Shown here one piece after another: positions 35,005-43,786 of a stretch of 64,000 nucleotides of DNA. The stretch's first letter is position 1; every line of letters starts with the position of its first letter. The stretch is from Methanoregula sp. (lineage in GTDB: Archaea; Halobacteriota; Methanomicrobia; Methanomicrobiales; Methanospirillaceae), in assembly GCA_026625165.1 (NCBI GenBank), contig CP112999.1, positions 806,001-870,000 on the forward strand, in the 5' to 3' direction. The notes below the pieces were generated by a model that was not told where the DNA came from, made no database searches, and saw only the letters and a program-made list of their open reading frames with translations. The position numbers and the translations under genes were made by a program.

Positions 35005-35018
35005 TAATGTATACATTA
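35005..35018. promoter_or_regulatory. Palindromic operator of vapBC module 2
   Basis: TAATGTATACATTA is a perfect 14-bp palindrome ten bases before the vapB ATG. It sits in the same position as the palindrome of module 1 but has a different sequence, so each antitoxin probably recognises its own site. Confidence 0.5.
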
Positions 35019-35086
35019 TACAGTATTAACAATATTGGCGAAAGACGCGATCGTTTAACCTTCCAAAAAGATCGTTGAATCCCAGG

Positions 35087-35266
35087 TTACCGCGACCCCC
35101 GGGTCACTTGGCCCCCAGCGTTACGGATTGTCGTTTCAATGGTTGTGAGCAGTTCTTCATCGCAAAGAGCATAATCAAGCAGCTCGAATGTGTTCACCAG
35201 TGCAATGGGTTTGAAGACGGCCAGTGGCTTTTTTCCTGCAGTTGCCCCGCCCTTTTCCGGTGGCAC
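35087..35266 (-). CDS. Possible 59-residue protein divergent from the PLD gene
   Basis: From GTG 35266 the frame reads MPPEKGGATAGKKPLAVFKP, IALVNTFELLDYALCDEELL, TTIETTIRNAGGQ. The second half has a strongly protein-like helical pattern. There is no ribosome-binding site and no family recognised. It may be the remaining end of a larger gene. Confidence 0.35.
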   Translation of the reverse strand: MPPEKGGATAGKKPLAVFKPIALVNTFELLDYALCDEELLTTIETTIRNAGGQVTRGSR

Positions 35267-35295
35267 TTTATACCTTCATTGCGCATCATATCAGT

Positions 35296-36345
35296 ATGCG
35301 GAGTCTTCCCGTCACGTTCGTCTTCCTGTTCCTCGCCCTTATTGCAGCCGGGTGTCTTGGCCTGCACGGGAATACGGCACCCGCAATCCCCGGGCAGGCC
35401 AGCGTTACGGAGTCCGCCTCCCCTGCCATTCACACCCTCATCGTAGAACCCGATGACGGAAAGGCAATGGTCCTCTCCACGATTGCCGGGGCTCACGACA
35501 ACCTCACGCTCACTATCTACGAGATCATCGATCCCGACATCGCCGCCGCCCTTGCTGCAGCGCAGGGGAGGGGCGTTGTGGTCCGTGTGCTCTACAACAA
35601 TGCATCGTTTACGTCCATGTACAGGACGAACCCGGACAGCGGCGTCATCGTGAACCTCTCCCGGGCCGGGGTTGCAATGAAGCCGGCTTCGCCGGCCTTT
35701 ACCGTCACCCACCAGAAGACGCTCACCGCTGACGGATCCCGCTCGGTCATCATGACGTTCAACCTGCAGCCGGACTACTTTACCACGACAAGGGACTTCG
35801 GGATCGTCACGACCAGCCTGCCCGAAGTCCGGGAGATCGCGGACGTGTTTGATGCAGACTGGAATTACCTGCCCGTCACTCCCGCCGGGCCAACGCTTGT
35901 CTGGAGCCCGGTTAATTCCCGTGCAAAGATCCTCCGGGTAATCGGCCATGCAACAAAAACACTCGATGTCTACAACGAAGAGATCACGGACAAGGAATGC
36001 ATCGATGCGCTCGCGGCGGCGGCGAAACGGGGGGTTGCCGTCCGGGTGATCGCAGCCGATCTCAGGAGCAACGGGAAAAACGATAACGTTCCCGCCCTCG
36101 CGACCCTGAATGCCGGCAGTGCACGGGCAAAGACCATCACATCGCTGTACATCCACGCGAAGATGGTACTCGCCGATTACGGGACACCGGAACAGGTCGC
36201 GTATCTCGGATCGGAGAATTTCAGCAAAGTCTCGCTCGACCAGAACCGCGAGCTTGGGATCCTGGTTACGGAAAAACCGATCCTGGACCGTCTCGAGTCG
36301 GTCTTCTCACAGGACTGGCTCGTTCCCGCAATGCCGGAGACGTAA
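35296..36345 (+). CDS. Phospholipase D-like lipoprotein
   Basis: 349 residues from ATG 35296. The signal peptide ends in a lipobox (LIAAGC). Two PLD-type catalytic motifs H-x-K-x4-D are intact: HQKTLTAD (about residue 140) and HAKMVLAD (about 290), the latter followed by GSENFS. This makes it a secreted, membrane-tethered phosphodiesterase or nuclease of the two-HKD kind. Substrate unknown. The upstream in-frame start at 35224 lacks a signal and was rejected. It converges with, and slightly overlaps, the HNH gene. Confidence 0.88.
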   Translation: MRSLPVTFVFLFLALIAAGCLGLHGNTAPAIPGQASVTESASPAIHTLIVEPDDGKAMVLSTIAGAHDNLTLTIYEIIDPDIAAALAAAQGRGVVVRVLYNNASFTSMYRTNPDSGVIVNLSRAGVAMKPASPAFTVTHQKTLTADGSRSVIMTFNLQPDYFTTTRDFGIVTTSLPEVREIADVFDADWNYLPVTPAGPTLVWSPVNSRAKILRVIGHATKTLDVYNEEITDKECIDALAAAAKRGVAVRVIAADLRSNGKNDNVPALATLNAGSARAKTITSLYIHAKMVLADYGTPEQVAYLGSENFSKVSLDQNRELGILVTEKPILDRLESVFSQDWLVPAMPET

Positions 36346-36571
36346 AGAGCCGCCGGCCACCCCTGCCGGAGTTGCACGACTGATAGACGCGGATCGCATT
36401 GTCGGGAATGTCCGGGCCTCCGCAGGATCGCGGGAGAATGTGATCGGTCGTGAGTGGGCCTTGTACTCCGCAGTAGATGCACTCGTCAGGCTTCTCGTGC
36501 TCGCGGAGCCATTCGCGGATGGTCGATGACCAGATTATTTTCCCGTTACGGAGCTGGGTAAACCGGCTCAT
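36266..36571 (-). CDS. HNH endonuclease, probably C-terminally cut
   Basis: From ATG 36571: MSRFTQLRNGKIIWSSTIRE, then CIYCG, PLTTDHILPRSCGG and QSCNSGRGGRRL. These are the zinc cysteines and the HNH core (DHI..R, N of the helix). Family members normally carry on for tens of residues after GGRRL. Here the frame enters the antisense of the PLD gene at 36345 and ends in low-quality sequence, so the C terminus looks lost. The catalytic core itself is complete. Confidence 0.7.
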   Translation of the reverse strand: MSRFTQLRNGKIIWSSTIREWLREHEKPDECIYCGVQGPLTTDHILPRSCGGPDIPDNAIRVYQSCNSGRGGRRLFTSPALRERASPVRRPTRDGPGSVFP

Positions 36572-36810
36572 CTGGAATGCCCGCTGGCCGGAAAGTCCGG
36601 CAGATTTTGAAAAATGGTGTTGACGCAGACAATACACCGTCAGCTTTTCTATCGTGTCCGCCTTGACACATCGCGGCTTGAGGTCACAGGCCAGCCCCTT
36701 CGTGCGGCCTGGTTCCTTTTTGTCTACGTTTAAGCGTCCCGCTGTCGTGGCGATTGCAGGGCAGCTCTTGCGCTCCCGGCTTTCCGCAAAAAAAATTGAA
36801 AAAGAAATCT

Positions 36811-37056
36811 TCACCGTTTGGCGCAGAAGTACCCGACAACAAGCCCGTGCCCGGTAAAGAGCTCGCATGCGGGACAGAAGCACCCCATCGTTTTTGCTTT
36901 TGACGGGGCCGATGATATTCCCCGTGCGCAAAATAGCGTGTCGGGCTGGTACCGTGCGAGAATATTGCGCTTGTATGTCGGGCATGCCCCGCAGTATTTT
37001 TTGCAGATCTCCTGGTTCCCTAACGTATCTTTGACGGGTTCCATGCCGGCACTCAC
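36811..37056 (-). CDS. DUF2769 protein, copy 2
   Basis: 81 residues: NQEICKKYCGACPTYKRNIL, TLFCARGISSAPSKAKTMGC, FCPACELFTGHGLVVGYFC. Same Cys layout as 20829-21074 and closest to 46620-46865, with which it also shares start position (13 residues before NQEIC). A T-run on the minus strand right behind the stop (36786-36806) is a likely terminator. Confidence 0.8.
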   Translation of the reverse strand: MSAGMEPVKDTLGNQEICKKYCGACPTYKRNILARYQPDTLFCARGISSAPSKAKTMGCFCPACELFTGHGLVVGYFCAKR

Positions 37057-37294
37057 TATGAAGGAATAGTCTGATGGAGGATAATACGCTTCTTCATGGT
37101 ACGAATGAAAAATTCACGCCGGTGACTGTCGTAGCGAACCCCTATGTTTTCGGCCAATAGAAGCGTTACAGCCATCAGCACAATCCTGAACACCATACAG
37201 GGAATTTTTTTTATACTTTTCACCAGGTAACAGACACTTATAGGATCAAAAAGCAATGCCATATCAGGATTATCAGGTTGTGAGGCGGTTCAAT

Positions 37295-37963
37295 ATGGTA
37301 ACGTACGTTCTGGTCCATGGCGGCAACATGACGACCGATACGTGGAATAAACTTACAAGAGGAAAACCTGTTCATACTCCTGACGGCACGATGGGTGGCA
37401 TGATCTGGGACCCCGTTGTTCCTTCTCTTACGGCACATAACCACCGCGTCTTTGCGCCGACGCTTCTGGATGAACACAGCAGCAGCCTCACCGGGCATAT
37501 CGTGCAGGTATGCGAACTGATCACCGGAAATGATTTACGGGATATTATTCCGGTCGGGCACAGTTATGGCGGGATGGTAATAACCGGTGTTGCAGCAAAG
37601 ATGCCTGACAGGATCCGCCGTCTGGTGTATGTCGATGCCGCATTTCCGGATCCGGGGCAGTCACTCTTTGATCTCATTGTCTCCGGTGGCTGCGACCCCT
37701 TGTCATTTGCCGGCCTGGAACCAGCCCCGCCGTACGTGGAAAAGCTGCAGTTTGATGCAGCGAAAATAAAACCCCTCAAAAAAACCTATATCCTCTGCAC
37801 AAAAAGCGAATTCAAAGGCGTGACCCGGATCGCAAAGGAAAAAATTGACGCCGACACAAAAGGATGGACCTATCTCGAGCTGCCGTCATCCCACGTGCCA
37901 ATGGCTGACATGCCGGCCGAGGTTGTAAAAATTTTGCTGGACGCCGCAAAAAAAGATAATTAA
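37295..37963 (+). CDS. Alpha/beta hydrolase
   Basis: 222 residues from ATG 37295 (MVTYVLVHGGNM), preceded by GAGGCGG; the frame opens 13 codons earlier. The nucleophile elbow GHSYGG lies near residue 90, followed by RLVYVDAAFPDPG, and the catalytic His is in SSHVPMADMP near the end. The small size and VHGG start resemble the esterase/hydroxynitrile-lyase-like group. Substrate unknown. It is 30 bases ahead of the sulfite-reductase-like gene on the same strand and may be cotranscribed. Confidence 0.88.
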   Translation: MVTYVLVHGGNMTTDTWNKLTRGKPVHTPDGTMGGMIWDPVVPSLTAHNHRVFAPTLLDEHSSSLTGHIVQVCELITGNDLRDIIPVGHSYGGMVITGVAAKMPDRIRRLVYVDAAFPDPGQSLFDLIVSGGCDPLSFAGLEPAPPYVEKLQFDAAKIKPLKKTYILCTKSEFKGVTRIAKEKIDADTKGWTYLELPSSHVPMADMPAEVVKILLDAAKKDN

Positions 37964-37992
37964 ACGTTCATGCAACGGAGATATGAAGAACG

Positions 37993-38682
37993 ATGACAAA
38001 CTCTCCGGAAGGTGCAATCCTCCAGCGGGATGGGAGGACGTATGCAGTTGTTACCCGCATCCCGGCGGGCATGGTCACACCGGATGACCTTGAGAAGATT
38101 GCCAGGGTCGGGCGGAAGTACCAGGTACCGATGCTGAAGATCACCTCAGGCCAGCGGATCGCGCTCATCGGCATCGAACCAGACAATGTGCAGCATGTGA
38201 TTCATGAGCTGGGCCCTCTTGCAAAACCCGAGACCGCCCCCTGCGTCAAGTTCGTGCAGGCATGTCTTGGCACCGATATGTGCCGGTACGGGAACCAGAA
38301 CTCGATCGGCCTTGCCCGTGCCATGGATGGACAGTTCAGGGACCAGACCTTCCCGGCAAAGATCAAGATCGGTGTCTCCGGCTGCCCGCGCTCCTGCGGT
38401 GAGAGCCACACCCGGGACATCGGGATCATGGGGACAAACAAGGGCTGGACGGTTTTTTTTGGCGGCAACGGGGGCACCCGGCCGAGGTTTGCAGACCTTA
38501 TCGCCCGGAACCTCCCGGAGGCAGAAGCGCTTGACTGTGCACAGCGCCTTGCCGAATATTACCGGAGCCGCGCAAAACCCCACGAACGGACGGCCCGGTT
38601 CATGGAGCGCATCGGGATCGATACGCTCAAATCCGATCTGCTGACATTACTTCCGTATATACCGGTTGATGAGGTGAAATGA
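37993..38682 (+). CDS. Small sulfite/nitrite reductase-like siroheme protein
   Basis: 229 residues, far shorter than catalytic sulfite reductases. AVVTRIPAGMVTPDDLEKIA and LKITSGQRIALIGI form the ferredoxin-like half. CLGTDMC (C-x5-C) and CPRSCGES (C-x3-C) are the four ligands of the coupled [4Fe-4S]-siroheme centre. It belongs to the small group of dissimilatory-type sulfite reductase-like proteins of methanogens. Electron donor and physiological substrate are uncertain. Its last codon overlaps the start of the cupin gene (ATGA), so the two are translationally coupled. Confidence 0.88.
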   Translation: MTNSPEGAILQRDGRTYAVVTRIPAGMVTPDDLEKIARVGRKYQVPMLKITSGQRIALIGIEPDNVQHVIHELGPLAKPETAPCVKFVQACLGTDMCRYGNQNSIGLARAMDGQFRDQTFPAKIKIGVSGCPRSCGESHTRDIGIMGTNKGWTVFFGGNGGTRPRFADLIARNLPEAEALDCAQRLAEYYRSRAKPHERTARFMERIGIDTLKSDLLTLLPYIPVDEVK

Positions 38683-39023
38683 ACATGAAAATTATAAAAG
38701 TTGCAGACGTTATTTCTGGCCCTAACCCCCACCACGTGGACGCCCGGAAGATCTATGAGTCACCCCATGCGATGGCTGTTGTCATCACCCTGCAACCCGG
38801 CGAGTCGCTCAAAAAACACATCACGCCGGTCGATGTATTTTTCTACGTGCTTGAAGGCACCGGCATTATCGAGATCGGGAATGAGCGGGCGAGCTGCACA
38901 AAGGATATGCTCATTGAGAGTCCCGCCCGGATCCCGCACCGCTGGACAAACGAGAGCAACGCAGTCTTCCGGGTGCTCGTGGTCAAAGTGCCAAAGCCCG
39001 CCGAAGAGACGAAAATTTTGTAG
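38679..39023 (+). CDS. Cupin-domain protein
   Basis: 114 residues. A single conserved cupin barrel: KKHITPVDVFFYVLEGTG (motif 1, with one metal His) and PARIPHRWTNES (motif 2, His). ATG 38679 overlaps the preceding stop by four bases. Coupling to the siroheme protein suggests a joint role, perhaps metal or small-molecule binding, but this is inference. Confidence 0.88.
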   Translation: MNMKIIKVADVISGPNPHHVDARKIYESPHAMAVVITLQPGESLKKHITPVDVFFYVLEGTGIIEIGNERASCTKDMLIESPARIPHRWTNESNAVFRVLVVKVPKPAEETKIL

Positions 39024-39078
39024 GGTCCGGGAGTGATCCCCAGCCCGGAAAGGATCGAGGAGTCTTTAGGAAACGACC

Positions 39079-39753
39079 ATGCCCGGCATCCGGTCACACG
39101 ACACAGGGGAGACAGAGAGCGCATTATCAGAGATCGCAGGGAAATGCGGTCTGCTCGGGTCAAAAAAGAGCCGGGGAGATCTCGGCGCAGCCATCGCCGC
39201 TGTCGTCCTCGCGTACTCCCCCCGTGACCTGCACCAGATGAGATGGAACTTCTCAGAAAAGATCCGTAATATCGATCCCGTGTACCGCAAACACCTCGAA
39301 GAGACCATCACCGGGCACCTGCACGGGACATATCAGAACGTCCGGCTCATGGACCAGCAGGGGGTATTCCTGACAATGCGAGAGCCTGTTGTGGATGGTG
39401 TCCCGGAGTACTGGAAAATGGCTGCAGAGAATTGCACGACGGGAGAGGAGGAGGAGGACCGGCTCCGGTTTTTGAAATTTTTGCTTGCCGGGTTCTGCAT
39501 GTTCGTGCAGGGGCTCCCCGGGCATCCTGTCGGCATGGAATTCCCCGGCGGGGACAAGGTGGATGTGATCGACGGGGTCTGTTACTGCCCGGTCCGGACC
39601 AAGGCAAACGATGTCGATGCAGCCCTCTGCCCGTTCTGCCCGGCCCTCCAGACACCGGAGATCGGGTATCTCAGGCCACCAGTCAACGCGAGCGGGCACC
39701 GGAAACAGGAGTTCATCAGGAACTGTTACGACTTCCACAACTTCAACGGCTGA
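39079..39753 (+). CDS. UPF0305/DUF2115 protein
   Basis: 224 residues of a family found in methanogens. The C-terminal signature VCYCPVRTKANDVDAALCPF with CPALQTP and a late CYDF gives several conserved cysteines, suggesting a metal centre. Follows the cupin gene by 55 bases on the same strand. Function unknown. Confidence 0.87.
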   Translation: MPGIRSHDTGETESALSEIAGKCGLLGSKKSRGDLGAAIAAVVLAYSPRDLHQMRWNFSEKIRNIDPVYRKHLEETITGHLHGTYQNVRLMDQQGVFLTMREPVVDGVPEYWKMAAENCTTGEEEEDRLRFLKFLLAGFCMFVQGLPGHPVGMEFPGGDKVDVIDGVCYCPVRTKANDVDAALCPFCPALQTPEIGYLRPPVNASGHRKQEFIRNCYDFHNFNG

Positions 39754-40257
39754 AATTTTCCCACCGTCGCGTTGACCTTATTATTGCAGATTTCAGGTCA
39801 TCATCCGAAAAACAGGGGATGCCGGGGGGCAACTCATAATAGACGCGCCCTGTCCCGATATGATGGGGGTATTACCTTTGAATTCGGGTCACAATATTTC
39901 TTTTTCGGTTGCATTGGCCCGGGGTTCGTATGGCATGATTGTCACTTTCGCACTCTGTTTGCATCGCCTTAATACCCAGCGATTCCGGTTACATTCAGAT
40001 ATGATATCTCTCTGGTGCAGCAGGAAAAATTCAATAGCCGGACTCTTAAAAGATACAGAAAATTTCACTTCTGCTTTGGTACCCTGCAAAGGATCGGAGT
40101 GTGGGGATTGGAGAGGTGGACAGTGCATCCATATCCATAAAGTGGGAAAATAGAGCGTGGCAACCTGTTAGAGTGTAGTGTTCAAGATGCCGGGCTGGTG
40201 TCGTTATGTGTATGATATCGAATGATTTCAGGATAATAGGACATCCTCAAAAACTAT
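39754..40257. other. 504-bp intergenic stretch, transition into the AT-rich island
   Basis: Apart from the small ORF at 40001-40153, I see no gene, repeat or RNA. Base composition becomes AT-rich from about 39850 rightwards, marking the left edge of the acquired block. Confidence 0.4.
40001..40153 (+). CDS. Possible small Cys protein (50 residues)
   Basis: From ATG 40001: MISLWCSRKNSIAGLLKDTE, NFTSALVPCKGSECGDWRGG, QCIHIHKVGK. The CxGxxCxxWxxGxC run resembles the Cys core of the small protein at 58719-58910 (CCGKECAWFFDNDCAI). No clear ribosome-binding site. Real small metal-binding protein or remnant of one. Confidence 0.4.
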   Translation: MISLWCSRKNSIAGLLKDTENFTSALVPCKGSECGDWRGGQCIHIHKVGK

Positions 40258-41376
40258 TTACCTTCTTGAATCTTTTTCAAATTCTTTTACAATAGCGCCA
40301 AAAGATTTTAATACGTGCGAAAAGGTTCCTCCTTTTCGAAGTTCTGTTTTACATTTTGAACAATATTTTCTTGTCTTCATCTTTCCTCCACCACAACGAG
40401 GGCAGATTCCTTTATCTTCTTTAGATATGGTACCATTTTGCGATTTTTTGTTCACGCCCCCAGTTTTTTTTTCCGCATTTCTCTTTTGGCTCTCAATTGA
40501 ATCAAATACTTCATTTATATTAAATTTAAGGAGATGTTTTTTCACTAGTTCATGTAACTTTTCTTTATTCCACAATTCAATAGGGGAATTTTTTGATTGT
40601 TCTCTAGCATTTTTTGTGAAGTCAGAAGTCGTAACAAGAATGCAAGAATGGACTCGATAATACCCCATACTACCCAATAAATTTTGAATATCTCTATTTC
40701 CAACGGGGTGACCTTCTTGAAACCTTTTACATTGAACAGCTATCCTTTGATTGTTTTTTATTGCGATAATGTCCACACCATAATCTCCTGTTTTTTTAGT
40801 TACTTCAGTTTGATATCCCATCTCTTGAAGCAATAATGCAGTAAAATGTTCAAAATCGAAAGGTGACATTTCTGAAAAATTATTAGCCAAACCGATTTTG
40901 ATTTGTTTTAATTTTTGGATTTCTTCAAGGTTAATCCATTGTTTTTCATAAATTTCAAATCCTTTCTGTCTTTGCGAGAGAATTAACGATATATTATTTT
41001 TTGCATCTGCGATCTTTAAGTTGCATTCTTGAATTTCAAGATTTTTTTTATTAAGACGTTCAGATAATTTAGTGATTTCATTATCGATTGTTTTTAGATT
41101 ATTTTGTAGTATTGTTGTTTCAATTGTATTTTTTGTATGATCGATAGCGTTCGAAAAAAATTTCAGGGGGTTACTTTTGGTATTTGATTGATTAGTGGTG
41201 TCGCTTTCCTTTAATTGAATATTCCCTAGTACTTTATTTTTTTTAATTACTTCATTTTTCACTTCGTTTTCAAGACTATTTTTTTGATCCTCCAGCATTA
41301 ATAAAAATTCTGATAAATCAGATAAACTCTTTTGATATAAATTTAACAAATTTTTACTTTCTGAAAATTCTTCCAT
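40258..41376 (-). CDS. Mrr-type restriction endonuclease with coiled coil
   Basis: 372 residues, very AT-rich. The N-terminal 160 residues are coiled coil. The Mrr_cat domain starts at MSPFDFEHFTALLLQEMGY and holds the catalytic set GDYGVDIIA (D), IAVQCKRF (Q-x-K) and GSMGYYRVHSCILVTTSDF. The C terminus is a zinc ribbon, CPRCGGGKMKTRKYCSKC. Mrr-like enzymes cut modified foreign DNA. No methyltransferase is nearby, which fits a type IV system. The composition suggests acquisition. Confidence 0.9.
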   Translation of the reverse strand: MEEFSESKNLLNLYQKSLSDLSEFLLMLEDQKNSLENEVKNEVIKKNKVLGNIQLKESDTTNQSNTKSNPLKFFSNAIDHTKNTIETTILQNNLKTIDNEITKLSERLNKKNLEIQECNLKIADAKNNISLILSQRQKGFEIYEKQWINLEEIQKLKQIKIGLANNFSEMSPFDFEHFTALLLQEMGYQTEVTKKTGDYGVDIIAIKNNQRIAVQCKRFQEGHPVGNRDIQNLLGSMGYYRVHSCILVTTSDFTKNAREQSKNSPIELWNKEKLHELVKKHLLKFNINEVFDSIESQKRNAEKKTGGVNKKSQNGTISKEDKGICPRCGGGKMKTRKYCSKCKTELRKGGTFSHVLKSFGAIVKEFEKDSRR

Positions 41377-41529
41377 TGTGAATCAATGAGGAGTATCTAT
41401 AATTAATTTTAATGATCATCGATCACATTTTGAATCCATCAATCCAGCAGCATCATCCCACAGACCGGGCAGTAGTGCCACGATGAATCATATGCGAGCA
41501 GTCCGGTTCATAGATTTGGTGCAAACATA

Positions 41530-42444
41530 TTAATCTACAATTTTAGTAGCCCATATGCCTGTTCCCTCTATATAGGCAACTCCTACTCCGATTCTAAATC
41601 CCTTAATTCCACTTGTATCTAATTCAGGATGGTATATCCCACTCCCACCTGGGGGTATAAGATCCTTATCTTTGGTGGAATAACCCGTCCCGCTAGCCCA
41701 TGTTGAGATTATTGCTTCTGCTGCCTCCTCATTAGTGCAAAAAGCGTCGGGTGCCTTAAAAACAACATTATCATATTGATAGGAGTCTAAAGGTTGAAAA
41801 ATTCCCGTACTACTCATCCAATTTGAATGCATTATTGCTAAACTTTGAAGATACAGATCCTGATTTTTAGATATCAATGAGCTTATCAGTTGTGTATCTA
41901 TTTTCTCACAATTTGGAGGTTTTACAGAATAAAATGTGTAATTTGGGGTTTTTGTTGCAGTAGGATTGTTATATTGTGTCATGTCACTTTTGCATGTCTG
42001 CAAACCATTATTTTCGTAGCAAGACGAACCTTGTGGGCATGAACATGGTTTAGGTGTAGGGGTAATTTCTGGGGTGGTCTCCACAGTTGTGATACTCGTT
42101 AGACAAGTAGCATTATATCGCCTTCCCCAATATGCACAGTATTCCAGATCTGTAACAATACCCTGATTACACTTCATTACATTGAGAGCAGCATCCCCAC
42201 AAGGCTCATAGGGATTGGAAGAGGCACCGGGGTATATTGGAGTTCTCTCAAGTGTTGGTGTTTGTGTAACGGTCTGTTGGGATATCTGTATCGGTAAAGT
42301 AGTGGTAATTATTTCCGGTGGCGGATATGGAGACATTATTTCTGTTGTTGTAACCTGAGATGCAGTGTGGTTTTGTTGCGTACATCCACTCGAAATTATC
42401 ACTCCTAAAATTAGAATCCCAATAATTACTGCCCATCCCTTCAT
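41530..42444 (-). CDS. Lipoprotein with a possible CAP-like C-terminal domain
   Basis: 304 residues. Signal and lipobox GVIISSGC, then a long Thr/Pro-rich linker (typical archaeal surface-protein stalk), a small Cys cluster (CSCPQGSSCYENNGLQTC) and a C-terminal domain with EEAAEAIISTWASGTGY and FRIGVGVAYIEGTGIWATKI. This last pattern resembles the second half of CAP/SCP domains (W..S..H and the GVG strand), but the His is not in place, so the assignment is weak. Exported and membrane anchored. Confidence 0.65.
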   Translation of the reverse strand: MKGWAVIIGILILGVIISSGCTQQNHTASQVTTTEIMSPYPPPEIITTTLPIQISQQTVTQTPTLERTPIYPGASSNPYEPCGDAALNVMKCNQGIVTDLEYCAYWGRRYNATCLTSITTVETTPEITPTPKPCSCPQGSSCYENNGLQTCKSDMTQYNNPTATKTPNYTFYSVKPPNCEKIDTQLISSLISKNQDLYLQSLAIMHSNWMSSTGIFQPLDSYQYDNVVFKAPDAFCTNEEAAEAIISTWASGTGYSTKDKDLIPPGGSGIYHPELDTSGIKGFRIGVGVAYIEGTGIWATKIVD

Positions 42445-42623
42445 ATGTCAGAATAATACAGAGAGATTCGATAAAGATTCCTATAAAAAAATGATGTCAG
42501 ATATAAGTGCTAATAAAAATCAATAAAAATTATTTTATTCTCTTTGCATCAACACACAAACCGTTCAAAACTGCCAACTAATTGCCTACTATAACCTAAA
42601 CTGGTTAATTTTGAGTCGATATG

Positions 42624-43067
42624 TTACTTCTTAATGAAATCTCGTGATGCTCCGTGTTTACCGGCAATTACTTTGTATTCCTTCACTATATCCAGTTCGA
42701 TTGGGATGTGTTTTTTGCAATAAGTTTGACCACGATGATCGAATAAATCAACTTTCCACTCCCCACAAATGCCACACTTAATATCCTTACCAAATTCTTT
42801 CCTAAATTTCTCAGCCTGAATTAAGTATTCTCTGTATGTCTCATTACGATTAAGTTCATAAATTTGGTTAAGCCACTCTTTCTCTATGATTTTTCGTTCT
42901 TGATCGCGTTGAGGGAGAAAGTCTCGTCTCAAATGCTCGAATTGTGGAACATGGATGTGATTCAATAATTCGAGTTTGGTATCAAATTTTTTCCCACATT
43001 CTTCACAAACTAATTCTTTCTTTTTGAAAAATCTAATTAGATCTTTCCAAAGACTCATAATAGTCAA
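42624..43067 (-). CDS. Zinc-finger hypothetical protein
   Basis: 147 residues. A C2H2-like finger near the start (CEECGKKFDTKLELLNHIHV) and a second Cys pair with partners further on (CGICGEWKVDLFDHRGQTYC, KKHI) suggest two zinc sites separated by a charged helical region. Could be a nuclease accessory or DNA-binding protein. AT-rich like its neighbours. MSLWKDL at 43058 is an alternative start. Confidence 0.55.
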   Translation of the reverse strand: MTIMSLWKDLIRFFKKKELVCEECGKKFDTKLELLNHIHVPQFEHLRRDFLPQRDQERKIIEKEWLNQIYELNRNETYREYLIQAEKFRKEFGKDIKCGICGEWKVDLFDHRGQTYCKKHIPIELDIVKEYKVIAGKHGASRDFIKK

Positions 43068-43111
43068 ATAGAAGAATTGTTGATTTATATAATAATACTA
43101 CCTGACAAAAA

Positions 43112-43621
43112 TCACTTGATTTTATCTGCATTATGCCAAAGTTCTCTAATTGTGTCTCCATCTAGTGTCAATCCGGATTTAAAAAGTTTAATAGCAGTGT
43201 CTTCCACTACTTTGACGATATAATCGTTTAGTATAATCAACTTCTCAAGATTCCAAATTACATTATCCACATTGCCAGTAAAGGTATTGACGACATCCAA
43301 ATGACAATCAGGGAAATTTTCAGGAAATGGTAGATTATAGCGCCCACAGATCAAAGATTCAAAGAAAAAACCAGCCATACAAATCATATCATGTTTTTCC
43401 GTGTCTGAAAGATATTGTCGAATATCTCCAAATGTAGTGCCCTCACCATTCGGGTATACTATAATAGAGACAACATCACCATCAAAAGCTGTAAGAATAA
43501 TCGCATGTCCTGCTTCATGAAAACAAACGCGTGCAATTTTTGAATCCTGTTCGAAGATATCTAAAATTTCTGTATTGATATATGTATTAACCAAGAATCG
43601 TGGTTTATACATGACAGACAA
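43112..43621 (-). CDS. Stand-alone M41 (FtsH-like) zinc protease domain
   Basis: 169 residues. ARVCFHEAGHAIILTAF contains HEAGH, the HExxH zinc motif of FtsH peptidases, and DCHLDVVNTF further on could give the third ligand. FFFESLICGRY corresponds to the GG(R/Y)-type helix after the active site. There is no AAA+ domain and no membrane helix, so it is a minimal peptidase, as found in some phage and defence contexts. AT-rich block member; partner unknown. Confidence 0.7.
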   Translation of the reverse strand: MSVMYKPRFLVNTYINTEILDIFEQDSKIARVCFHEAGHAIILTAFDGDVVSIIVYPNGEGTTFGDIRQYLSDTEKHDMICMAGFFFESLICGRYNLPFPENFPDCHLDVVNTFTGNVDNVIWNLEKLIILNDYIVKVVEDTAIKLFKSGLTLDGDTIRELWHNADKIK

Positions 43622-43786
43622 TTACCTATGAGAACAATTTATCACTTTGTATCATCCCACAGATTGTACAATATTTCCATCCTATTACCTGCCAATGCTG
43701 TTTGTCATCCTTTGTCAGCATCACATGGCAGCGATGCATGGCTCAAATTAGGAAAATGTTTCTAATTTTAAAAAACAGAAATTCTC

